Shown: positions 24,737 through 34,236, counted from the stretch's first letter. The stretch: DNA of 64,000 nucleotides from Paenibacillus sp. V4I7 (GCF_030817275.1 NZ_JAUSZD010000002.1:6572001-6636000), one strand, 5' to 3'. Made by a program: numbers and translations. Notes: generated by a model not told the origin, from the letters alone.

Positions 24737-25216
24737 GATTACTCTCCTATATAGTTATAAAGAGCTCATATTAAATATAGCATATAGACCCCAGCATTTC
24801 CAAACCATTTCTGTCAAACCTCCGTAGGATAATATTTAGATACTCTATTCGGGTTCTACCAATTTGTTATGTAGTATATATTTTATATATTTTTTCAACT
24901 TCACCGAAGGGAGGAAATATGACAGATAGGGAATTACGAGCAATCGCGGGCTGAAGCTGGATCCATACCCGTTACTCATCCAGCGCCTGTATAGGACCAA
25001 ATTGTTATGCATGATGCAACAACGCAGGGAGAGAGGCGAGATTTAGGCAGCAATTGTTGCACTTTCTACAACATCAATCAACCGCGTATATGGATTCATT
25101 CATTCCAGCAACCACAATTGAGCATATATGACGATGGATCCCGATTTCAGGCACCTCATAAATAACATAATCTCACCCCTTTCATAATTCCAAAGAGGTG
25201 AGGCTGTAAAGTCACT
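24737..25216. other. gene-poor region with a short ORF and possible peptide remnant
   Basis: AT-rich at left, with TATATATTTTATATATT-like stretches that may include the promoter and operator of the regulator. GGGAGG precedes an ATG at 24919 that encodes only 11 residues (MTDRELRAIAG) before a TGA at 24952. The frame then continues for 19 codons to a TGA at 25012 and would encode a Ser- and Cys-containing segment ending CIGPNCYA. This could be a broken small-peptide gene, but nothing adjacent supports it. Confidence 0.3.
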
Positions 25217-27658
25217 TTAAACCCACTCATACGTATCTGGCGGCTGATCCGTTATAAAGCTGCTTGGCTCGCCTAGCGAGAACATACATAACTCGTGCAT
25301 AGCCCGGGTGCACGCGGTGTAAAACAGCTTGCGCTCATTGTCATGTCCGTACTGATGACGGGAACCGTCATAGATGAGTACGGCATCGAACTCTACCCCC
25401 TTCGCCAGATACGAAGGGATGACGAGCACGCCCGAATCGAAGGTCGGGCTATGTTTGGTGATAAGCCCCAGAGGCACTTGCAGCTGGGGCTCTAGGGCTT
25501 GGTGCGCGAGCTTGCTCTCGCTCGCGGTTTTGGCGATGATCGCGATGGAGGCATAGCCTTCGCCTAGCAGCCGATCAATCTCGGCTGCCAGCAGGCTATG
25601 CAGCGATCCGCGATCGCTGACCTTGATCACCCGCGGCTTAGCACCGCCGCGGGTGAAGGGCTCTATGGCATCGCCGCCAGGCACGATGCCTCGAGTGAAC
25701 TCCACGATCTCGCGCGTGGAGCGGTAGCTGCGGAGCAAACGGATAACCTCCGTTTGCTCCGGCCCGTACAGAGCGGCAATCGGATCGATTTCGCTATACG
25801 CGGAAGCGTGCGAATAGATCGCCTGGTTCAGATCTCCTAGCGCTGTCATCCGGCAGCGCGGGAAAAGCCGTTTCAGGTAGGCGAGCTGAAACGGGGAATA
25901 ATCCTGCGCCTCGTCGATGATGACGTGGCGCACGGAGCCGTTCGTCTGGAAGCCACAGACCGCTTCCATCATGTATAAGAACGGCGTCGCGTCCTCATAC
26001 GGCAGCCTGGCCTGCGCCAGCTCCTTCAGCGTCCGCTCGCAGATTGCGGACCAATAGGGCGGCTTATTCTTTACCGGACTCCCTTGATTCTCTATCAGAC
26101 TCCCCTTACCAACTTTCATTTCATGCATAGTTTCCTCTTCACGAAACAATTGCCCATACAACCCTCTCAGATCTACAAACTTAAGCCGCTTCACAGCGTT
26201 CCGCACTGGTTTCAAATGCTCCTTGATAACGTCGCGTGCAAGCAGCAACCTCTCTTGATCAAAATCATCAAATGTGACTCCCTGCCCCCGCTCCATTTTT
26301 CGCATCCGCAAATAAGCAAGGTGATACTCTTCACTACTAAGAAGTTCAATCTCTTCCTCAACCCAAGCTTCTTCAAGCTCAAGCTCTGCAAAGTGCTCTA
26401 GCTGATCCAGAATCCAGCCCCGCATCAATTCCAATCGGTTCGGCAGCCGAAGGGCCGGATCATAGCTGTAAAACCGCTCCACCAATTGGGCAGCGCTCAA
26501 CACTTCCTTTTCACGAAACTTAACAGGGTAAAATAGCATATCAGTATGCATCAACCGCCCCTGATAAGCATGCATGACAGCAAGGAACTCCGACGATGAC
26601 TTGTAATAAATTCCGCTTAAACGAGCATTGTAAGCACATTCCTCATCCCCCTGTGGGATATACTCCTGGGCCCTCTCCACCTTTTCAGATGTACGCCCCC
26701 TCGTTAACACATACTCTAATTGCGTAAACGAGTCCTCCACATCATACTCTTCACCCAATCGATGCTCCAAATAGGCCTGATAGGTCGTTTGCTGCATGTT
26801 TTCTTCGCCTAATTCCGGCAATACCGTGGATACATAGTGATTGAAAAGCGGATTTGGTGAAAATAGCACCATCTGGTCTGAACTCAACTGATCTCGGTGC
26901 TTATATAGTAAGTAGGCGACTCTTTGCAGAGCAGCCGAAGTTTTCCCACTGCCAGCTACCCCCTGCACGATGAGCATTTGTGCTTTGTCGTTTCGAATAA
27001 TGCGATTTTGTTCTTTTTGAATCGTCGCCACGATCGTCTTCATTTGCGAGTCAGAGCTTCGACTGAGCACTTGCTTCAACAATTCGTCTCCGATCGTCAC
27101 TCCTGTATCAAACATCAGCTGAATATGGCTGTCGCGAATGACGAATTGGCGTTTCAACAGCATTTGTCCTTCTACCATGCCGTTCGGTGTAGTAAAGGCT
27201 ACTTCCCCGGGCGCATAATCGTAATAAAGACTGGAAATGGGTGCTCGCCAATCATAAACCAGATAGTGATCCTCCTGCTCATCCAAAAAGCCAGCTATAC
27301 CAAGATAAATGGCTTCTCCTTGTCTCTCATGTCGTTCGATGAAATCGATGCGGCCAAAATAAGGGGATTTCACAAGTCTATTTAACTTGCCTAAAGCTGC
27401 TGCTGCCTGTCGATGAGTACGTTCTCGCTCAGATAGCACCTCCGCTTGCTGCCGCATACTTGCAATCGATTCTGCCGCGTCTTCCGTTGTGCTTAGATCC
27501 ATGGTGACTTCATCCCAATAATGCTTGCGAATCTCAACAACATCCGATTGAACCTTACCAACCTGATCTTCTAACCCTGTAATTCTTATGTGCATCTTTG
27601 CTGTTACTTCTTGAACTCTCTGTTCCTCTGCTGCCCAATCCTGCTCAGTTAAATTCAT
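25217..27658 (-). CDS. helD: HelD, RNA-polymerase recycling helicase-like motor
   Basis: An 813-residue UvrD/Rep-like superfamily 1 protein matching HelD, which removes stalled RNA polymerase from DNA. The N-terminal coiled-coil arm (residues 1-90) is followed by the HelD-type FGRIDF and VYDWRAPISSLYYDY segments. Walker A is VQGVAGSGKTSAALQR near residue 232, the DEAQDY motif II is near residue 585, and late helicase motifs include RSYRST and the C-terminal YTACTRAMHEL. The Bacillus protein is about 770 residues. GAGAGGTG lies before the ATG at 27658. The gene is monocistronic. Confidence 0.9.
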   Translation of the reverse strand: MNLTEQDWAAEEQRVQEVTAKMHIRITGLEDQVGKVQSDVVEIRKHYWDEVTMDLSTTEDAAESIASMRQQAEVLSERERTHRQAAAALGKLNRLVKSPYFGRIDFIERHERQGEAIYLGIAGFLDEQEDHYLVYDWRAPISSLYYDYAPGEVAFTTPNGMVEGQMLLKRQFVIRDSHIQLMFDTGVTIGDELLKQVLSRSSDSQMKTIVATIQKEQNRIIRNDKAQMLIVQGVAGSGKTSAALQRVAYLLYKHRDQLSSDQMVLFSPNPLFNHYVSTVLPELGEENMQQTTYQAYLEHRLGEEYDVEDSFTQLEYVLTRGRTSEKVERAQEYIPQGDEECAYNARLSGIYYKSSSEFLAVMHAYQGRLMHTDMLFYPVKFREKEVLSAAQLVERFYSYDPALRLPNRLELMRGWILDQLEHFAELELEEAWVEEEIELLSSEEYHLAYLRMRKMERGQGVTFDDFDQERLLLARDVIKEHLKPVRNAVKRLKFVDLRGLYGQLFREEETMHEMKVGKGSLIENQGSPVKNKPPYWSAICERTLKELAQARLPYEDATPFLYMMEAVCGFQTNGSVRHVIIDEAQDYSPFQLAYLKRLFPRCRMTALGDLNQAIYSHASAYSEIDPIAALYGPEQTEVIRLLRSYRSTREIVEFTRGIVPGGDAIEPFTRGGAKPRVIKVSDRGSLHSLLAAEIDRLLGEGYASIAIIAKTASESKLAHQALEPQLQVPLGLITKHSPTFDSGVLVIPSYLAKGVEFDAVLIYDGSRHQYGHDNERKLFYTACTRAMHELCMFSLGEPSSFITDQPPDTYEWV

Positions 27659-27807
27659 TACAACACCTCTCTTCAGACCATGTAAAATGCAAATTTGACA
27701 CGAAGGTTGTCTTGATGCTATAATTATATTAGGATAATAATGTTATTTATTACATTTTTTCCTAATTACTCTTTATCATATCAATTCGCTTACCTAAAAT
27801 CAACAAA

Positions 27808-27838
27808 TAAACCCAAGAGCTTGTGCGCTTGGGTTTTT
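27808..27838. terminator. hairpin terminator between helD and the VOC-DinB gene
   Basis: AAACCCAAG (27809-27817) pairs with CTTGGGTTT (27828-27836). The T run is better on the plus strand, but the minus strand also has TTTATTTG, as needed for the VOC-DinB gene. Confidence 0.6.
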
Positions 27839-27869
27839 CTGCTCGTATTTTATATATTGAATGCCGCAA

Positions 27870-28754
27870 TTAACAGCTATGGAGTTCACGAACTCGCTCC
27901 ACAGCCTGTACATGATGCCTAGCATGTCCCGCCATCATCTTAAGCAATCTAACAACCGACTCTTCACGATTTTTTGTAGTTATAACTGTCCGCCCAAGCG
28001 CACCGGGGAGATGTTCACATAATCCAAGGATATGCTGTCTCAAACTACGAAACAACTGCACTTCGTATGTAATTGGCCTCGCCGAATATTGAAGACTAAC
28101 ACTCCAATCATCCTGTGAAAAACGATTTCCTTCGTAGGTACGCCCCGGCTCTGCTAAGGCAAATTTCACTTTGTGGATCGTGACTAATTCCAAATCAATT
28201 AGGTGCAGCACTTGTTCACGAATCGACCATTTACCCGGAGCTTCCGTTAAATTGAGCTGCTCCTCAGACAAGCCATCTACGGCACATTCCAACTCAACGA
28301 TTCCATCAGCGTACATCTTCTTAATTTCGTCGTCCGAAGCAAATAGCTCCTCCCAGAAAACAAAGGTATACCCATCAACGGCGGGAACAAAAACCTTACG
28401 AATATGCCCCGTTTCTTCTTCTTTTCTCAGCTCATTCCATCCGTTTTCTTGCAAGCTTTTTTCCACTTCGTTAACGGAGCTCACCCCTATATAAACGAGA
28501 TCCCCCGCTTGCGGGTTGGAGGGCTTAGGCTGCAACCAACGAGCTAGGTAAGCCTCTTGTAATTCATCCTCCTGCTTGGTTCGTTGACCTCTCTGTATCA
28601 ATACAACTTCATCGTTCAACCAAATGCGAAGCAATGCTGCATGACCGGCAGGTGCTGCCTCCACCAATTCCCAACTAAGCTGTCTTGTATAAAAAGACAC
28701 CGACTTCTGAAGATCATCGACTTGCAGCAGCAGCCTCGCTTTGCCATGACTCAT
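27870..28754 (-). CDS. fusion of a VOC (glyoxalase-like) domain with a DinB-type domain
   Basis: A 294-residue protein with two recognisable halves. Residues about 1-130 form a vicinal-oxygen-chelate fold beginning ARLLLQVDDLQKSVSFYTRQ and ending FVFWEEL. Residues about 140-294 form a DinB/YfiT-like four-helix domain with GKWSIREQVLHLIDLE and a C-terminal HARHHVQAVER, which supply the usual His triad for a metal. DinB-like enzymes include bacillithiol-dependent S-transferases and VOC enzymes include thiol-linked lyases such as FosB, so a role in thiol-dependent detoxification is a reasonable guess. The ATG at 28754 has AAAGGA about 10 nt upstream; the frame itself opens at 28775. Confidence 0.75.
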   Translation of the reverse strand: MSHGKARLLLQVDDLQKSVSFYTRQLSWELVEAAPAGHAALLRIWLNDEVVLIQRGQRTKQEDELQEAYLARWLQPKPSNPQAGDLVYIGVSSVNEVEKSLQENGWNELRKEEETGHIRKVFVPAVDGYTFVFWEELFASDDEIKKMYADGIVELECAVDGLSEEQLNLTEAPGKWSIREQVLHLIDLELVTIHKVKFALAEPGRTYEGNRFSQDDWSVSLQYSARPITYEVQLFRSLRQHILGLCEHLPGALGRTVITTKNREESVVRLLKMMAGHARHHVQAVERVRELHSC

Positions 28755-28840
28755 AGTTTTTTTTCCTTTCATCAATCAAACTATCTACGTGAGGAAGCAA
28801 GTAATTGTTTTAAATATGATTTACCAAACCTTCATGTTTC

Positions 28841-28879
28841 AAAAAAAATACGCTCCGTCATCATTTCGACGGAGCGTAC
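28841..28879 (-). terminator. terminator of the KDPG aldolase operon
   Basis: A perfect 11-bp stem (28849-28859 with 28868-28878) followed on the minus strand by T8. Confidence 0.9.
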
Positions 28880-28886
28880 GCATTTC

Positions 28887-29549
28887 CTACTTCTTGGCCG
28901 TTTGGTAGGCCTCGATATATTGAGCCGCCTTCTTGGCGACAAGGCTGTAGTTACCCGTTTTGACGGCTTCGCTAGTCAAATCGGAACCGATGCCGACGGC
29001 AACAGCGCCTGCCTGGATCCACTCGCCGAGGTTGCTCAGCGAGACGCCGCCGGTCGGCATGATGTTCGCCTGCGGCAGCGGACCTTTAATGGCCTTAATC
29101 ATCGCGGGCGAGTAGAGATTGCCCGGGAAGAGCTTGACGATATCGACGCCGAGCTCAAGCGCCGTCTGAATCTCTTGAATCGTCATGCACCCTGGCATGA
29201 CGGGCACTCTGTAACGGTTGCAAAGCTCAACCGTTTTTGGGTTAAGCGATGGGCCGACAACGAACTCGGCCCCACTGAGGATCGCGGCACGCGCCGTCTC
29301 AGGGTCCAGGGCTGTGCCCACCCCGATGATCGCGTACTTGGCCGCGTCCTGCGCTGTGCTCGAGTAGCGCTTCGCAAGCTCCTCGATAGCGCGCAGCGCG
29401 AAAGGCACGGTCATTGTGACCTCGATGACCTTAATACCGCCGGCAATGGCTTGATCGGCCATTTCCACGACTTCTTCTGGCGTATCGCCGCGTAGAACGG
29501 CAACGACACCTTCACTTGTTATTTGTTGGATAAGTTTAATTTTTTTCAT
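28887..29549 (-). CDS. eda: KDPG/KHG aldolase
   Basis: A 220-residue class I aldolase that splits 2-keto-3-deoxy-6-phosphogluconate into pyruvate and glyceraldehyde 3-phosphate. The family features are GGIKVIEVTMTVP with the catalytic Glu, the GAEFVVGPS strand and the Schiff-base lysine in VDIVKLFPG. The C terminus carries an extra helix ending EAYQTAKK. It is the second gene of a two-gene unit, 30 bp after the KDG kinase gene, so together they complete the end of hexuronate/pectin breakdown. Confidence 0.92.
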   Translation of the reverse strand: MKKIKLIQQITSEGVVAVLRGDTPEEVVEMADQAIAGGIKVIEVTMTVPFALRAIEELAKRYSSTAQDAAKYAIIGVGTALDPETARAAILSGAEFVVGPSLNPKTVELCNRYRVPVMPGCMTIQEIQTALELGVDIVKLFPGNLYSPAMIKAIKGPLPQANIMPTGGVSLSNLGEWIQAGAVAVGIGSDLTSEAVKTGNYSLVAKKAAQYIEAYQTAKK

Positions 29550-29579
29550 TAGAATCTACACCCTTCTATTTCAAGCATT

Positions 29580-30557
29580 TTAACGTTCTATATGTTTAAC
29601 ATCGTTAAGTACAGCATCCACTTGTTCCCAAGTCGGTGCGCCTTCCCAGTCCCCTTCGGTCTGAACGATCAAGGAGCCCACAAGGTTACCGATGCGCACG
29701 GCTTCCACATATTCATACTCTTTTAACAAGCCAACCAAAAAGCCCGCACAGAAACCATCACCCGCTCCAACGGTATCAACCACATGCTCCGCTTTGAAAT
29801 AAGGAACTGCTGTAACGCTATCTGAGGTTACGACGTACGTCTCATTTTCCCCACCCTTGACGATGGATATCGCTGATAATTCACGCAGCTTACTCACGAT
29901 AACATCCCAGTCCTCTGTCTGGTAGAGCAGCTTCAGTTCATCTAAACCAGGTAAGAAAATATCAGACAGCTTAGCCAGTTCTAACAGCACGGGACGTGCA
30001 TCCTCGATACTCCAAAGCTTTAAACGCAAATTAGGATCAAAGCTGACCTTAACGCCATGCTTACGCGCAATTCGAATAGCTTCGAAAGCCGCCTCTTTAC
30101 AAGACTCGCTCAAGGCAGGAGTAATGCCTGTGATATGCAATATTTTGGCCCCAGCGATATAAGCCTCATCCAAATGCTTCGCACTCATCTGACTCGCTGC
30201 TGAATTTTTGCGATAGTAGTAGACAGACGTTTTGCCCATAAGTACTTCACGCATCATCAGCCCCGTAGGAGCTTCTGCTGTCAACTCAGCACGTGAAACA
30301 TCGACGCCTTCACCACGGATTTTTTTGAAAATCAGGCGACCTAATGGATCTTTGCCTAACCGTCCGAACCAGCCGACCTTGCCGCCAAGCCGTGAGATAC
30401 CAATAGCTACATTACTTTCGGCACCACCAAACAAGCTGTGAAGCTCAGAAGAGTATTCCAGTCCCTTGCCGCCGGAGGGCATGAGCAGTGCCATCGTTTC
30501 CCCAAAAGTGATGATATCCGGGCTAGATCCTGAATGCGATTGCGTATTTGCTGTCAT
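29580..30557 (-). CDS. kdgK: 2-keto-3-deoxygluconate kinase (PfkB family)
   Basis: A 325-residue PfkB-type sugar kinase. The N-terminal GG motif region reads LFGGAESNVAIGISRLG, and the C-terminal signature is DTVGAGDGFCAGF, whose Asp is the catalytic base. Linkage to the KDPG aldolase identifies 2-keto-3-deoxygluconate as the likely substrate. GGAGAG is 7 nt before the ATG. A LacI-type palindrome lies upstream. Isomerase and oxidoreductase genes of uronate metabolism are not in the window. Confidence 0.88.
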   Translation of the reverse strand: MTANTQSHSGSSPDIITFGETMALLMPSGGKGLEYSSELHSLFGGAESNVAIGISRLGGKVGWFGRLGKDPLGRLIFKKIRGEGVDVSRAELTAEAPTGLMMREVLMGKTSVYYYRKNSAASQMSAKHLDEAYIAGAKILHITGITPALSESCKEAAFEAIRIARKHGVKVSFDPNLRLKLWSIEDARPVLLELAKLSDIFLPGLDELKLLYQTEDWDVIVSKLRELSAISIVKGGENETYVVTSDSVTAVPYFKAEHVVDTVGAGDGFCAGFLVGLLKEYEYVEAVRIGNLVGSLIVQTEGDWEGAPTWEQVDAVLNDVKHIER

Positions 30558-30604
30558 AGAAGCTCTCCATCCATTTCCCGATCACGCCTGTGCGTGTCCA
30601 GTTA

Positions 30605-30642
30605 ATTGAAACGTTTAAATAAACGATATATCTCATATTATA
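30605..30642 (-). promoter_or_regulatory. kdgK-eda promoter with a LacI-type operator
   Basis: TATAAT on the minus strand at 30637-30642 is a likely -10 element. About 21 bp downstream, ATTGAAACGTTTAAAT is centred on the palindrome AAACGTTT (30609-30616), the form of many LacI-family operators and expected for KdgR. The rest of the 309-bp gap to suhB holds only terminator structure. Confidence 0.5.
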
Positions 30643-30763
30643 GAGCAAGTTGAGCGTTTATACCAGACTTGACTTACCGTCCATGGCGCTCGAGATCTTC
30701 GATCATGCGATGGTTAATTTCAAAAATTTCCCTCCTTCTCTTCCGTCCTGCCCATAGCGCAGA

Positions 30764-30792
30764 AAAAAGAGAGCCACATTGTGACTCTCTTC
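30764..30792. terminator. hairpin terminator downstream of suhB
   Basis: AGAGAG-CCAC pairs with GTGA-CTCTCT (30768-30790) with an A6 run on the left, giving a T run for minus-strand transcripts coming from suhB. Confidence 0.6.
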
Positions 30793-30866
30793 TCCATGCT
30801 AGTCTCAATAAGTTTTAGACCGTCACGCAACCACTGAATTGTAGCCCCCGCAACGAAAACACTTCC

Positions 30867-31727
30867 TTACAAACCTGTCGCTCCCGCTCCAGCCAACTCC
30901 TGCTGAAGTTCGTCATGAATTTGACCGTTGGTAGCAAGCACGTTTCGTACGGCTAGCCTGTATGGATTTCCAGCCGTATCACTCACTTTACCGCCGGATT
31001 CTTGAATCAACAACGAGCCTGCAGCAACATCCCATGCACTGAGACCAATCTCCCAGAACCCGCTTAATCGTCCTGCTGCGACATAAGCCATATGCAGCGC
31101 TGCTGATCCACCCGAGCGAAGATTTCTGACTTTTGGCGCCAAAGCCAACGTCCCTTTAAGATTGATCGGGAGCGCGCCGTCACGGTCCGCAGGGAAGCCG
31201 GTTGCCACCAAGCTCTCGGATAGCTTGCTATCGAGCGAAACAGCGGTCTTATTGCCGTGCATATAGGCGCCTTTCCCTTTTTCAGCGACGAAAAGCTCGT
31301 CACGCGAAGGGTCATAGACGACACCTACAATAATTTCACCCTTATGTGCCAGCGCAATCGAAACGGAATAGAAAGGAAAGCCGTGAACAAAGTTCGTCGT
31401 CCCATCAATCGGATCAACGATCCAGAGATACTCCTCATCGCTCATTGCTTGAAGTGCTTTGGCCGAAGCCTCTGGTCCAGGCTCCACGCCTTCCTCACCA
31501 AGAATGGAGTGATCTGGGAAATGAGTCATAATCAAATTACGAATTAGCTTCTCCGAACCTTTATCCACCTCTGTGACCAAATCTTGAGAGGAGTACTTCG
31601 TATCCACACGATTAATGTCTCCCAGCTTGCTCTTAATCCATTGCCCAGCCTTAGCTGCCGTATTAATGGCCACCGCTGTAAAGCTCTTACTGCCCACCAC
31701 GAAAGGCTCAACCTTACTATCAACCAT
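30867..31727 (-). CDS. suhB: inositol monophosphatase family protein
   Basis: A 286-residue Mg-dependent phosphatase. The metal-binding motifs are GEEG near residue 78, WIVDPIDGTTNFVHG near residue 103, and AWDVAAGSLLIQESGG near residue 230. The family acts on inositol phosphates, 3'-phosphoadenosine phosphates or sugar phosphates, and substrate cannot be chosen from sequence alone. The ribosome binding site is weak (GAAAGAG). It is a single gene between its own terminator and that of fabI. The gene symbol is given by family only. Confidence 0.85.
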   Translation of the reverse strand: MVDSKVEPFVVGSKSFTAVAINTAAKAGQWIKSKLGDINRVDTKYSSQDLVTEVDKGSEKLIRNLIMTHFPDHSILGEEGVEPGPEASAKALQAMSDEEYLWIVDPIDGTTNFVHGFPFYSVSIALAHKGEIIVGVVYDPSRDELFVAEKGKGAYMHGNKTAVSLDSKLSESLVATGFPADRDGALPINLKGTLALAPKVRNLRSGGSAALHMAYVAAGRLSGFWEIGLSAWDVAAGSLLIQESGGKVSDTAGNPYRLAVRNVLATNGQIHDELQQELAGAGATGL

Positions 31728-31865
31728 TTATATCAACTCTTTCTTTTTCATTAATTTAATTGGTAATTCCAGTATAGTAAATTATACGTTTTAAATACTA
31801 GTGCGTTTCATCCCAAAATATTCGTATAATTTTACATTTTAACAAGAATCAGCCTGTTTTTTGCA

Positions 31866-31898
31866 TAAAAAAACCGTATCACCCATAAGGCAATACGG
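31866..31898 (-). terminator. terminator of fabI
   Basis: CCGTAT (31874-31879) pairs with ATACGG (31893-31898), followed on the minus strand by T7. Confidence 0.8.
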
Positions 31899-31917
31899 AA
31901 TTTCTTAGTATGCTGGT

Positions 31918-32688
31918 TTAAATGCCAACGATATGATATCCACCGTCTACATAGATAACTTCACCCGTGATACCGCGGGAAAGGTTACTCATCAAGAACA
32001 TCGCTGTGTCGCCTACTTCGGCTGTATCCGTTGTTTTGCGCAGCGGCGCTTTCTCTTCCACTTGGCGCAGGATGGAGTTGAAGTCTTTGATGCCTTTGGC
32101 AGCCAAGGTACGGATCGGGCCAGCGGAGATACCGTTGACGCGAATGCCGAATTGACCGAGGTCATTCGCCAGATAGCGCACGCTAGCTTCCAGCGCTGCT
32201 TTGGCAACACCCATGACGTTGTAGTTCTTCATCGCGCGCTCAGCGCCGAGGTAGGTCATCGTCATGATGCTGCCGCCCTCTGTCATCAGCGGGTAAATCC
32301 GTTTCGATACCGCTACAAGGGAGTAAGCGCTGATGTCATGCGCTAATGCGAAACCATCACGCGATGTGTCAACGAATAGCCCGTCCAGCTCTTCGGTTTT
32401 AGCAAAAGCAATACTATGTACGAGACCGTGAAGCACACCGAACTTCTCTTTGAGTGTAGATGCAAGTGTTTCGATCTCAGCATCTACAGTTACATTGCAA
32501 GGCATCAGGGTTGAGCCTGGAATCGTATCTGCGAGCTTGCGAACGCGTTCCTCAACACGCTCATTTTCAAACGTAAAAACAAGATTGGCTCCTTGTGCCG
32601 CTAAGGATTGAGCAATAGCCCAAGCGATGCTGCGGTCGTTGGCAACACCCATTACAAGTATATTTTTTCCGGTTAACAATTGACTCAT
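31918..32688 (-). CDS. fabI: enoyl-[acyl-carrier-protein] reductase (NADH)
   Basis: A 256-residue short-chain dehydrogenase catalysing the last step of fatty-acid chain elongation. FabI features are the nucleotide-binding MGVANDRSIAWAIA, HSIAFA, and the catalytic Tyr-x6-Lys in NYNVMGVAKAALE preceded by TYLGAERA. The C terminus has RGITGEVIYVDGGYH. Its length matches FabI. It is monocistronic with a GAGGGG site before the ATG. No FapR-like operator is obvious upstream. Confidence 0.95.
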   Translation of the reverse strand: MSQLLTGKNILVMGVANDRSIAWAIAQSLAAQGANLVFTFENERVEERVRKLADTIPGSTLMPCNVTVDAEIETLASTLKEKFGVLHGLVHSIAFAKTEELDGLFVDTSRDGFALAHDISAYSLVAVSKRIYPLMTEGGSIMTMTYLGAERAMKNYNVMGVAKAALEASVRYLANDLGQFGIRVNGISAGPIRTLAAKGIKDFNSILRQVEEKAPLRKTTDTAEVGDTAMFLMSNLSRGITGEVIYVDGGYHIVGI

Positions 32689-32787
32689 GTATTAAGAAGC
32701 CCCTCTCACAATGGATTGTGCGTCGTTCATTCCCACTCTCCAAAGTACCCCATTTTGTCCAACAATTCAAGAATTAAATCTGAACGG

Positions 32788-33777
32788 TTATAGCTGGATG
32801 GAGGCTTGATCGAGAACCGAAACTCCCTCTTGCATTTTGAGGTCTCCCATTAGGCGAAATAACGCTTCATCCTTCATCTTTGCCTCAATCATGATATCGA
32901 GATTTGGTGTGGTTGGAGCTATCGCACGTAAGAATGCCAAAAGAGGTCCTACCTTCACGTAATCAGCATGACTTCTTAGATCCGTTTCACTTTTTGGACT
33001 TGAAACGTGGATTTTCGGTGGGAGGACATTTGCAGCCTGTTCCGACTGCTCACTCTCCTGTCTCGACCACGTTTGTCGGATCCGCGGCCACAGATCTGCC
33101 GCATCCTCCCCGTTGTTATTGACCGCATGATGATGAATATCGAGCACCATAGGCGCTCCTACTTTTTCTGCAATATCAAGTGTCTCTTGCGCTGTAAAGG
33201 TTTTATCATCATTCTCAAGTGTGATCCTCCTCTGAATTTCAGGGCGCAGCGCGGAAAAATTCTGAATAAATCGCTTAGCCGCCTTCTCTTTATCGCCGTA
33301 GGAACCACCTATATGAATTGTGCACATGGCTTCCATACCCAGCCCCATCGCGTTAAGCATAGCCGTATGCCGCTCTAGATCCTCCACTGATTTCTGCAGA
33401 ACATCTTCCTTTGGCGTACTCAGGACGGTGAAATGATCTGGATGAAAGCTTACGCGCATGCCATTCTGCTTAGCGTAGCTGCCAAGCTCTTGGAATTCCG
33501 CAGAAAGCGTGGCAATGGGGTCCCAGTCACCTAACATTTCATGTCCAATGAGAGGGATCAGCCTGGAGGAAAAACGAAACACCATGATGTCATGCGCACG
33601 GTTGTGCCTTAGCAATCTAAGCGTATTATGCAAATTTTCGGCGCCAAGTCGCTCTAGCTTCCGAATGGCCGCGTCTCGATCCAAAAGCTTACTGAAGTTC
33701 GTGACTGTCATCGTTTTGGAAGGAGAAGCGTTCTTGACTACCGTCGACATAGCCACATACCCAAGGCGAATAATCAT
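32788..33777 (-). CDS. uvsE: UV DNA damage endonuclease
   Basis: A 329-residue UvsE/UVDE TIM-barrel enzyme that nicks DNA 5' to UV photoproducts. Family features include RLGYVAMS at the N terminus, RFSSRLIPLIGHE, RVSFHPDHFTVL, the metal-binding LENDDKTF and LDIHHHAVNN. GGAGGT lies about 10 nt before the ATG. It is a single gene, typical of spore formers in which UV repair matters at germination. Confidence 0.93.
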   Translation of the reverse strand: MIIRLGYVAMSTVVKNASPSKTMTVTNFSKLLDRDAAIRKLERLGAENLHNTLRLLRHNRAHDIMVFRFSSRLIPLIGHEMLGDWDPIATLSAEFQELGSYAKQNGMRVSFHPDHFTVLSTPKEDVLQKSVEDLERHTAMLNAMGLGMEAMCTIHIGGSYGDKEKAAKRFIQNFSALRPEIQRRITLENDDKTFTAQETLDIAEKVGAPMVLDIHHHAVNNNGEDAADLWPRIRQTWSRQESEQSEQAANVLPPKIHVSSPKSETDLRSHADYVKVGPLLAFLRAIAPTTPNLDIMIEAKMKDEALFRLMGDLKMQEGVSVLDQASIQL

Positions 33778-33918
33778 GCAAGGTTAACCTCCAAGAAGAG
33801 TATGCAAGGATAAACGGCTTACATCGTCCTGTTGGACGAATGCATTTGTTATGGTTGATGAAAAAATTCCTTTCATAGGGTACCCTCTGGAGCAGCTGCA
33901 CATACACAACTCAACTAA

Positions 33919-34236
33919 TTAGGATGAGATGGATGCTATGATTTTGAAGCTTATAAAAGACGAAATCGCCAGTGGCAGCAGGCTTAACGCTAACATACCG
34001 AACTTGGTGCCTCGATCTTCTTTTCGTAAACACATGTAGTTTCCGATAAACCAAACCAACAAGTAGACGCAAAGCACCCCCGCCGCCATATACCGATCTT
34101 GCATCGATGGAGGCGACATAAAGCCATAAAACCCAAAAATCATATAAATAAGTACATATGGAGTAGGTATACCTAACCCAATATTGAAAAGCCAATAGGC
34201 AATAAACTTTCTGTCCGTCAAGAATTTTTGTCTCAT
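33919..34236 (-). CDS. small membrane protein of unknown function
   Basis: A 105-residue protein with three or four hydrophobic segments (about residues 12-40, 50-68 and 80-100) and basic loops. The frame opens with a GTG at 34245, but the ATG at 34236 has GGAG about 10 nt upstream. An overlapping frame (33911-34252) has an unlikely composition. I recognise no family. Confidence 0.55.
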   Translation of the reverse strand: MRQKFLTDRKFIAYWLFNIGLGIPTPYVLIYMIFGFYGFMSPPSMQDRYMAAGVLCVYLLVWFIGNYMCLRKEDRGTKFGMLALSLLPLAISSFISFKIIASISS

